Positions 13,301 to 22,556 of a DNA stretch of 64,000 nt are shown one piece after another. Position 1 is the stretch's first letter. Each line of letters starts with the position of its first letter. Origin of the DNA: Smallanthus sonchifolius (taxonomy: Eukaryota > Streptophyta > Magnoliopsida > Asterales > Asteraceae); the NCBI GenBank assembly GCA_023525975.1, contig CM042046.1, forward strand, positions 38,719,501 through 38,783,500, given 5' to 3'. A program made the position numbers and the translations under genes. The notes beneath the pieces were generated by a model, which saw nothing but the letters and a program-made list of their open reading frames with translations, made no database searches and was not told where the DNA came from.

Positions 13301-13900
13301 CAATTGTCCCTCCAGACGCTGATCAATTGGAGTTTAGCCACTAAAGCCAATTTTTTTCATTTTTAAACTTAATTTTACATTTATCATCTTGGTACAACTA
13401 TTCATAATATTCAAAATGATTTCACTTCAACACAATTTAGATGTCAACGAGGTTCATACCCATGCGCGTCGCGGCTCGTTAACCCGCGTTTCGAAAGTGT
13501 ATAAAATAAAACTAAAACCTTTATGTAAACTCGTCCCGCGGAGAAGAGCGTATGAGAGAAGTCCAAAAGTAAATCTTAGAATTTAAATAAAAAAGAAAGT
13601 TAGAATAAAGAAAATAAAAGTTAAAAAAAAATTGATGTTTGTACGTTTGTGTTTCGATAACTTGCGCATTATCACGTACAACTCGGCTTAATTAAAATAA
13701 GGGTAAATTAGTCATTCTATAATTTATTTTTAATAAAATAAATCAAAATGAGTAAATTTGATATTTTTTTCATAAAGATGGGATATATGCAATTTTAGTT
13801 TTAGGTTGGGTTAATATGCAATTAATTAAGTTTATAAAGGGATATATGCAATTCACCTATAAATGGGTGAATAAAAAACCACATTTTCTCTATAATTTAG
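10304..13900. other. intergenic; possible minus-strand non-coding transcript
   Basis: No protein family is recognised. Between about 12240 and 12990 the minus strand has GC-richer sequence with splice-like signals, such as an acceptor (ctctctag) near 12772 followed by an exon-like GAGAGGACGAAG stretch and a donor (gaggttcg) near 12730. A segment of about 120 bp is duplicated (about 12340-12420 and 12425-12555, sharing 'ggttcttcaaaaca' and 'acctttgctttgaat'). This could be a minus-strand lncRNA or a decayed gene; nothing proves transcription. From 13400 to 13900 nothing is recognised. Confidence 0.3.
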
Positions 13901-13920
13901 GTATGAGTGCTCTACGTAGG

Positions 13921-14500
13921 GTTAGCAAAACGTGTCTAATCGGGTTAGTCAGGTTGAACCCGTTTAGATACGATTTTTGTCGTGTCATAATCGTGTCGAC
14001 CCGTTTATGATCTATATCTGTTTAACTCAAACCCAAACCCATTTAACTTCGTATCGTGTCGTGTTGTGCCATGTAAATGGATCATGTGAAAAATTGTCAG
14101 CCCTATTGAAAACTGAAAGGTTGGCGCTCGAAAGTGGAATCTGAAAAGTTAGCGCTTGAAAGTGAAAACTGGAAAGTTAGCGTCGGAAAGTGCAAACTGA
14201 AAGTTTATGTTACCTAATATTCTAATTTAATTTTATATATTTAATCATTTAAAAATATAAAATTATATAGTTTTGATAAATAGGTTATAAATAAACAGGT
14301 AACATGTTAACCATTTAACACGATTAGTTAAACGGGTCTAATCATGTCATAAACGGGTTAGACAAGTTAAATCCGTTTAGACATGATTTTAATCGTGCCA
14401 ACCCGTTTATAACCAATATTGATTTAACTCAACCTAAACCCGATTAACTTTGTATCGTGTCGTTTAAACGAGTCGTGTCAATATAGCTAATTTTACGGTG
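13921..14500. mobile_element. hAT-like MITE remnant(s) with internal minisatellite
   Basis: The sequence begins near tagggttagcaaaacgtgtc and contains tgtcagcccta near 14096-14106. These resemble the termini of the hAT MITE in MED21, with the same cgtgtc/aacccgttt interior that continues to about 14490. At 14107-14205 a unit of about 29 bp (gaaagttagcgctcgaaagtg-like) is repeated three to four times. No matching target duplication was found, so the boundaries are uncertain; one element may have inserted into another. Confidence 0.5.
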
Positions 14501-14645
14501 CTATATGATTGGATTAAAAATGAGAGAGCAGGAGTTGAGGTGGTCACGCGTGTATAATAACACATCTCATACACCTCCCTATCAACAGTGTTCCTCTAAC
14601 AAACGCTATTCGCATTTTGTTTTGTAAGATTTCAGAGAGTTTTGA

Positions 14646-17600
14646 ATGGCGACATCGAAGCTACAGGCTCTCTGGAATCACCCTGCTGGCCCAAAAACTA
14701 GTGAGTTGTTTCTTTTAAGCTTTATCATCATCATAGTTACGTGAAATTAGGTTTCCAATAATCAAGTTTTGGGCGTTTTATGCTGAATTGATGATCTGAA
14801 TTATATGTTGTTCGATTGAATAATTTTCTGTATCTGTTGGTGTAGTTCAGCATCCATGTGTGGTGTAGTGATTTGAATAATTAGATTTCAAGAGATGAAA
14901 ATGAAAATGAAAATGAACTTGATTAAGTGGATTTTGGTACCAGTTTTGGCGTGCTTTTAAAATTACTGTATTGAAATTATATGAACATAGTTATTTGTTG
15001 AGGAAAATCATAAAAAAGTTTTATAAAGTACTATATGAATGAAAAAACACTATCTTAAGAATTCAAAGGAATAAATAAAGGGTAAAAGTTTGGCAAATAT
15101 AAATAGGTTTATTGCACCATCCGGCCACTCGTACCAACTGCAACTACCAACCAATATCGTCAGCTTTGTCAACGAGGAGCTCATAGATTTGTTTTTGTTT
15201 TCCCAAGCGGAAACTTTTGAGGAGATCACTCATCCTGGACTACTCCCACCCGAGCATGCTTAACTTTGGAGTTTTCCTCTCATAAACAATAAAATGCGCC
15301 CAAAACGCTTTGGTAGATTAAGGCGTCACATATTCACATTTGTATTGGCGGATGAGAAGCCATGGAAATCTTTGAGGACATAGATCAAGTGTATATAGGT
15401 GAGGACTAGAATGTAGTTGTGCTTAAAAGTTTTGAAAGGGTGGTTCAAGTTTGATGGTACAATTTCATAGAGGAAAAAGGGAAATGAATCAATGATGTTT
15501 ATTAATATGCACCTTTACCAAAATAGCATTCTTAAGGACTATACAAATAGCGATAGCAAGTTTGGGTCTATTCAACCAGGGCTCGTCATTGCTTTGTGAT
15601 GCTAGCGTTTTGATGTTAGAGTTGTTTTTATTTTGTAGCAAGACCTATGTGAGTGATAGTGTTAGGGTAGATAATCATACACAAACCACAACATTAATCG
15701 CATCAAATGGAATAATTGAACATTGTGTTTTGTATGGTTCAACTTTCGTGTACATCCGTGGTGTTGGTAGGATTTTATTATACTTTAGGGATTTTGTAGG
15801 ACTACAGATGTTTTGAAGAAAGATGATACCTTTCAAAGAAGTAAACCAGAAAGCAAAACATTAAGATGCAATTTTTTCTTTAACTGTCTAAATCTTCGAA
15901 AATATCTATTGTTAATAAATTTGTTTCGATGATCATTTGTGTCTGTTTATATGTTAATTGACTATTGTGTTCTTGTAGTTCATTTCTGGGCTCCAACTTT
16001 TAAGTGGGGCATCAGCATAGCTAATATTGCAGATTTTGCCAAGCCACCTGAGAAGCTTTCATACCCGCAACAATTTGGTATCTATTTGCTGCAAATTATA
16101 TATTTTTTGCATTTATTTCTCTTCCTATCTCATTCCTTCCTTTGCCAAAAAAAGATTTCATATTTTTTATTTTCAAGTGTTGTGAAGCTGACTACTTTTT
16201 AATCTTAGAATTCACTAGAATCATTTTGGTTTCGGTTACTGCATGAAACTTTATATAAAGCATCAGGACTGTAACATATTGGATATAAGAAAAATAAAAA
16301 AAAATCTATATCCATTTTTGGATTTATGAAAGAAATAAGTTTAAATTTTTAGAAAATAAGAAATGGATAGTTTCTTTGGGAAGGAGGAGCGTCAATCACA
16401 AAGTCGGTGCGATATTTACTTCTTATTGTTTATTTGCAGCTGTCACAGCCACCGGAATTATCTGGTCTCGCTACAGCATGGTGATCACCCCGGTAAGTCA
16501 AATTACTATAGTGTATCTGTACCATCAAAATTTTCACGTTTTGATTTGGCACACAGTTTTAAGTAAAATGCTTGACATTTATCAAAAGTAACATATCCAT
16601 TAATAAAGACAAATAATTGAACTTCTAGACCCTGATTACCCCCATCGAGTGGTAATGATGAGTCGATGACAATGAACAATTAGATAGTTTGACGGGTTTT
16701 TGTGATGAAATAGCGATGCACTTTTTCCCAATGTATCATTTTGGTGATTGTACAAATTGTGTCAATGTGGTCACCTGATAAATTGTTCAACCTGTAAACA
16801 TGTTGACACGACATCCACCTGGCCATGTCATAAAGTAGCAACTAGCAACATACTTTGTAATAAGCTTCACATTGGTCATTGTACCTATTGTTTTGACAAT
16901 TTAGTCATTAAACTTAGTAAAGCCGTTTCATTTTCATTATGTTTTGTACAGTTGTACCCAAATCAGAATTGTGTATAAACAATTATGACAAAAATGTTTC
17001 AAGGTCGAGTTTCACTTGCTTAAGCCCTGTTCAAAAAGTCAACTTATTAACTCTATCATGTAAAAATTCGTCCAATAAAATTGTTTTTGAACTTATGGAT
17101 TTTTAGATTGCATCTTCTTTAGGGATGATGGGAGTCATGGATGCCTATGTGTTTTTAATGAACTGAATAGATAGTTATGGCAATAATTAGGTTTGATCCT
17201 TTTTAAGGGGTTTACTATGGACCATTACTTATTCATTAGCTGAAAAGCTTTATACACGGACCGGTTTGGCGGGTTTTGACAAAAATCCAGGTCGAACTGT
17301 TAACTACAGTTTCAGAATGTGATAAACCAAAACGGCTAGGTTTGGTAGGTCTACAAGACCGACCGTTTTAGCGATTTGAGCCAAAATTTGTTTTTTTCAT
17401 TTTCAAAATCGTTAGTTTTTATTTAAAATTTTAAAGTGATAGAATATAGTTCATAGATATATAATACATACATAACTGCATGTTCCAAAAAAAGTTAAAT
17501 AAGGCTAAATGGCCGGTTCCAAACCGTCGGCTGAACAGTTAAACTGTCAATCTGTCGTATCGATTTGCTTCGGTTTAGGTGGTTTGGTTGGTTCAACTAT

Positions 17601-18344
17601 CTTCTACAAAATATCTAAACTGCTTTTTTTCTTTAGACCATTCTACAAAATAACGCTAAATGGCAAAGTCATACTCTTCTCAGAACTTGTGTTTTTCTTT
17701 ATTTTGACTCGTTTTATCATCTTTAATACTTGATTACAGAAAAACTGGAACCTTTTTAGTGTAAATGTTGCAATGGCCGGAACAGGATTGTATCAACTCT
17801 CCCGGAAAATCCGGTAAGTCAAATTATGCCATTACTCTTTTGACTCTTTTTCAGCCAATGCATCTCACTTGTTAGTTATCTTTTTTCTAGATGTTATCTT
17901 AGTAGGAATTTAGGAAGTAAGAAGTAAAAGGCTGGATAAATCAAAAGGTTTGACTATTTAAGCAATACAAATGATTCATGGTTGACTTTTCGTGAAATGT
18001 GATGTTGAAAACAACCACTAGCTACAAAGGTGTATACCTAAGACTTTACTAAAATTGGGAGGTCTTGGGTCAAGTCCCATCTGTAACAAAAAAGGGGGTA
18101 CAGGTTGGGCCAGGGGGTTTTTCTCACCTATGGTGGGTTTCCTCCTGAGGTGGTGGAGATGATCGGGTGTGGTCCGTCAGTGATCCAAATTGCTGTTAAA
18201 AAAAATGATGTTAAAGTCAAAATGCATAGTGATGTTGCCTACTGGCTAAATATATGATGATGGTTGATCATCGTGTTTGTATTGTATTGTTTTGGCAGTC
18301 ACGATTATTTTAACGAAGAGGAGACGGCTGCGATAAAGGAATGA
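14646..18344 (+). CDS. MPC2: mitochondrial pyruvate carrier, MPC2-type, five exons
   Basis: The product is a subunit of the inner-membrane carrier that imports pyruvate into the mitochondrial matrix; plant MPC works as a hetero-oligomer of MPC1- and MPC2-type subunits. By eye the exons are 14646-14700, 15979-16077, 16440-16492, 17740-17813 and 18299-18344, all GT/AG, giving 327 nt and 108 residues, the usual family length. The start MATSKLQALWNHPAGPKT is the conserved plant MPC2 N-terminus. HFWAPTFKWGISIANIADF (about residues 20-38), AVTATGIIWSRYSMVITPKN and NLFSVNVAMAGTGLYQLSRK mark the three short membrane segments and their loops. It resembles Arabidopsis NRGA1/MPC3-type proteins more than MPC1. 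Intron 1 holds a 5S-like segment and intron 4 a SINE. No defect is seen. Confidence 0.95.
15219..15272 (-). repeat. 5S rRNA-derived segment (Cassandra-TRIM-like) in MPC2 intron 1
   Basis: The minus strand matches the middle of plant 5S rRNA: AAAGTTAAGCATGCTCGGG corresponds to the box A region, and 'gtccaggatgagtgatctcc' to the box C side, with several substitutions. The rest of the 120-nt 5S gene is not recognisable, so this is not a working 5S gene. Cassandra TRIM retrotransposons carry such a 5S-derived promoter in their LTRs, which is the likeliest source. The flanking sequence (about 15100-15500) would be the rest of the LTR, but its ends were not found. Confidence 0.62.
18011..18206 (+). 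mobile_element. tRNA-derived SINE in MPC2 intron 4
   Basis: A box-B-like ggtcaagtccc (about 18068-18078) is followed by 'ggtttcctcctgaggtgg', 'atcgggtgtggtccgt' and an A-rich tail (ttaaaaaaaa). Imperfect direct repeats flank it: gatgttgaaa (18001-18010) and gatgttaaag (18207-18216), 8 of 10 identical. This is the layout of a plant SINE. The box A region near 18020 is degenerate, and no function in the host intron is evident. Confidence 0.68.
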
Positions 18345-18540
18345 TGACGAAAAAGGTGATGCGATTAAACTAAGTTTACGTCGTAAAATTATTCGCATGT
18401 TATGTGTTCGATTTATGTTTGTTCTCTGGCTAATATCTAAAATAATGTTGATTGTTTTTTCTTCTTTAAGCATTTAACATTTTCATCTCATGTTTATGAC
18501 ACATACAAATTAAAATTCTAATATGTTACTTTTTAATATC

Positions 18541-18857
18541 GTAGCAGTAATTCTGTCGGGAGCTATTTATATATACCTAATAAATAACTATTTGCGTCAC
18601 ATGTCACAATTATATGAGCCTACGGTTTTTTTCCCTCTTACTTTTTTTATTTATTACTAACTATTTAGTATTTTCTTATTAACTATTTAATATTTCTTTA
18701 TTAATTCTTAAATCTTCGTTACAACATTTCCTTTATAATTTTCTTAAATCTTTGTTACTAACTATTTAATATTTCTTTTATAATTTCTAAATCTTCATTA
18801 CTAACTATTTAATATTTTATTTATTCGACCTGTGTAAAATACGGGTTTCTAACCTAG
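18541..18857 (+). mobile_element. possible non-autonomous Helitron
   Basis: The right end has a hairpin-like CCTGTGTAAAATACGGG followed by tttctaac and CTAG (18854-18857) with T after it, as at Helitron 3' ends. The interior repeats 'ttactaactatttaatatttc' three to four times. The 5' end (a TC near 18541-18560) is not certain. Confidence 0.4.
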
Positions 18858-19836
18858 TGTACTAATATATTATTTACAATTTAAATGTATATTGACATGG
18901 TGGAGAGTCTCATAACTAATCGGTTTCGGTTATAAATGGTGCAATTAAATTTGTTATTGAAAAAGATGGTCGGGTTTTCCCTAATTCGTGTGAAGGACAT
19001 TCTTCCTTCCGATTCCAAAAATGATTCAAGTTGGGTTCCATTCAACCTTGAGTGCCCTGAGTTAATTTGAGATGGATTTGTAATAGCCTTTCTTTACTAG
19101 GCCGATTTTTGCACCGAGTCGTTGATTTGGAGAAATGAAAGCGATGGCCGACTTTGGTCATGCTTCATCACATCCTTTGCACCACGAATTCCATGTAGAC
19201 TCCCACTGATTTGTTTGATCAAATAGTTTATATTTTTAAAATATTGTATTTCTTACATACAAATACGTGAGTTTATAAAAAATCATCAAACTATGCGTTT
19301 ATAATTTTAACCTTTTACCTACACATTATAAGTTATATATTAATGAAATTTGTTTATACTTTTTTTGAATTTTATGAGAGACGAATAATCATTGTATTTT
19401 AATATTTTCTTTTTTTTTTACCTTTAAGATAGAAAAACTGAATAAACTTATTTTGTTCTACGTGTTATGGTAGTATTTAATGTTCTGCATATATCCCTTC
19501 CGTGTAAATTATGTAACTTATAAGAATCATAATTATCATTATCACGGTGACTAAGATCACTCTTTTCTTATTATATGAGTGCACTTTGAATGAGTTGTTC
19601 TTGATCTCACATTTCATTCAATAACTTTATAACCACACCAAATTCAAAACTCTAACTTCACATGAGAACACGAGCTATGGTCCGTGAGAAGGGGTGTCGT
19701 AAAAGCCATCGTAGCTCACGCTCACGAAATACCTCTCTCCTCATCCGTGAGCGATATGTGAGGTGGTCACGCGTGAGCCCACTCGCGCTCACGGGAAACT
19801 TTCATTTAACATGCAACTTTCAAATTAACCACTTAC
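18858..19836. other. intergenic, no recognised gene
   Basis: AT-rich sequence with no coding exon seen. At about 19663-19795 there are several gctcacg/cgtgagc motifs in both orientations (a small palindromic cluster), possibly an old MITE. It ends at the CTTAC that flanks solo LTR E. Confidence 0.5.
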
Positions 19837-20572
19837 TGTAAGACCCCAATCTGGGTATCCTACAGTTGGTTCTCGTAATAGGTCATACTCTTTTAAATAT
19901 AACTATTATTAATCAAATTACAGCGGAAGTCTTTCTAAAATCTTTAAATATTATTTAACATCGTTATCGTCATGAATTACCTCACGAATGCCTGCACACC
20001 AATCCGAGTAGCACCACTCCCAAGCCAAGATACGTCAACGCAACGCTTACCTGCAAAACAATCTATCGTACACACAAAGTCAGCTACGCTGAGTGTAATA
20101 GTTTATTTTAAATAAAAGCCACCTCCTCACAAAAATTATTTAGCTTTACTCAGTACCCTCCGGTGCTTATAAAATAGTTTCACAATTTATTAACATATAG
20201 ATAACCCTTGTTATCATACGATATCCCAATCAGTTCATCACCCAAGTCTCATCCCATATTAATAATCCCACAGTCTTATCGACATAGATCGAACTTACTA
20301 CACTAACAACTCATACTCTAGTACACATTTTCACTCAACACTTAGTTAACACAACGAATCCCTAGACCTCGACTTACTCTGCCTCGACCAAGGCTCTTAC
20401 AATTCAACTGACACAACAATTATTAACACCACATCATAATCCTGACATAAAGGTGAATCTAACTCTACTCGCCACATTAATATCATCTACACATCACATT
20501 AATATTATCTCACGCACAATAAATATAACTCAACACTTGTATGCAATTTAACACATGTATATATATATATAT

Positions 20573-21652
20573 AGGGGATGGTTCCCCTAAGAAGTGCAAC
20601 TTGACTAAGAAGCCTAAGAAGCAATCTCATCCATTCAATTGGATGATCAAAGGTAGATATTTAAGTGTAGGAAAATAAGGGGTGGAGGGCATTATTGGAA
20701 AACCCACAATTGTTGATTTTCTTCAAATTCCTCCATTTTTTTAAACATACATAACTTTTTCATACGACCTTATTTTTTTTAAAAATACACCATACAATCG
20801 AGCGTTTTTTACCTTTAATTCGAGTATAGTATTGCTATATTTTTTTGTAAAAACAAAATCGACACTTAATGAAATTGTGTTACTTTACGTAAATGTGATA
20901 TTTCTTGTAAACAACAAAATTAACCGTGCTGCATTGTAAACATCACAATTAACTGTGCTGCTTTATCATAAAACAACACCAAACATAACAATTAATTGTG
21001 TAACTTTTTTTTCTTAGCTAACCAAGCACAAACAAAACCAGCACAACAAAACTAGCACAACAAAACTAGTATATCAAACCAATACAAAACAAAACCAGCA
21101 CAAAACAACATTTTGATGCATAAGCTTTTTGTTGGCTACCACTAAACCGTTTTGTTGGTATATGGATGATTTAAATTTTTATTTTTAAAGAATGCTACCA
21201 AATTAGGCACATAATAATTGACGAAAAGTAGCACACATTAAAGAAACCAACACAGTTACGTAAATTGTGTTGTTTCACCAGAAACCAGTAAATTTTTAAT
21301 GTGCTAAATTGTGTTGTTTTACAAGAAACCAACACATTTACGTAAAGAAACACAATTTCATTAAGTGTCGCGTTTTTTGCAAAAAAATTTAACAATACTA
21401 TACTCAAATTAAAGATAAAAAAACGCTCGATTTTATGGTGTAATTTAAAAAAAAATGTCTTATGAAAAAGTTATGAACATTTAAAAAAAATGGGGGGAAG
21501 TTGAAAATAGTCAACAAAAGTGCTTATTATTTAAATACCCTTCCACCCCTTATTTTTCTCACATTTAAATCTCTACCATTGATCATCCAATTAAATGGAT
21601 GAGATTACTGCTTAGGTTTTTTAGCCAAATTGAACTTCTTATTTGAACCTCC

Positions 21653-21655
<3 letters not shown>
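20573..21655. mobile_element. foldback TIR element inserted in (TA)n
   Basis: Both ends are inverted copies of about 300 bp: left aggggatggttc, ctcatccattcaattgg, ggatgatca and aaaaataaggggtgg; the right end gives the same series in reverse complement to ggttcaaataag next to ccccat. Subterminal sequences with 'aaaaacgctcg' and 'gtcaacaaaagtg' recur in the element at 30975-32808. TA runs flank both sides, so no target duplication can be read. There is no coding capacity, and transposon superfamily is uncertain (MULE-like). Confidence 0.75.

Positions 21656-21735
<80 letters not shown>
21656..21735. repeat. (TA)n-(TG)n microsatellite
   Basis: About 28 TA units followed by a run of TG between two inverted-repeat elements. 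Confidence 0.95.
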
Positions 21736-22116
21736 GAATAGATCATTTAAGAACTTTTAAATATTTTGATAACTCGTCAAAAAACCAATCATAACATTTT
21801 TTTTGTTTTTAATACTTTTAATTATAACACAACATAAAAAATGAATTTATGTATGTAAATTTACACGTGCTCGTATATTAAAAAAATCTACATATGTGTA
21901 AGTTTACCACTTACACATGTGTAAGTGATTACCATTTACACATGTGTTTAAATTTTCTTAAGATAATTTAGAAAAAAAGAGATGAATTAATTGGAGAGAT
22001 AAATCATTTTTATGTGATATTTTAATAATAAAGGTAGTGAAAACAAAGAAAAATGGTTTTAATTGATTTTTTGACGAGTTCTAAGTATTTATGAGTTCTC
22101 ATTTGATCCTAACCCT
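21735..22116. mobile_element. short TIR element (MITE-like) between TA runs
   Basis: The left end (ggaatagatcatttaagaac, then aactcgtcaaaaaacc) is repeated inverted at the right end (ttttttgacgagttctaag, then gttctcatttgatcct). The inverted similarity spans more than 100 bp per side in an element of about 380 bp. It is bounded by TG/TA repeats on the left and (TA)n on the right. No ORF. Confidence 0.7.
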
Positions 22117-22133
22117 ATATATATATATATATA

Positions 22134-22546
22134 TATGGCAAAGGGTAGAATGAAGACCCACTTGAGTTGAAAAAACCTTGACAACCATTTGAAAAAAATT
22201 ATAATTTTTTTTAAAAAAAATTTGGGATTAATTATTTGTATAAAAAAAGGGCTAGTCACAAAAAAAATAAATAAAAAAGCGCTGAAGGAAAAAAAAATAA
22301 AAAAACATGTAAAAAATAAAAAAAATCAGCGTTTTTTCGTGCTTACGTATGCAATACGTCACTTTTTACATATGTAAGTTTTCAAAAAACTATTTTTTTA
22401 AAACCTCTTGGCGCTTTTTTGTTTTTTTTTACAAAAAAGTGATTAAATTAGATATAGAATCTATCCCCAAAATCAAAAAAAATGATTTTACCTATTTAAA
22501 AAAATTACATATGTAAGTCAGTGTTTTCATTATAACGCCCCTATAT
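22134..22546. mobile_element. possible third TIR element between TA runs
   Basis: The left end (agggtagaatgaagaccca) and the reverse complement of the right end (aggggcgttataatgaaaac) are weakly alike, and TA runs bound both sides. The interior contains palindromic acatatgtaa and cttacgtatgcaatacgt. The A-rich left part produces a Lys-rich spurious ORF. A neighbour of the same general kind, but less certain. Confidence 0.45.
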
Positions 22547-22556
22547 ATATATATAT

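Noticed and set aside
15219..15272. Functional 5S rRNA gene
   Set aside because: Only about 50 of 120 nt are recognisable, with substitutions.
22189..22377. Lys-rich 62-codon ORF
   Set aside because: Translation of poly-A-rich sequence inside a TIR element.
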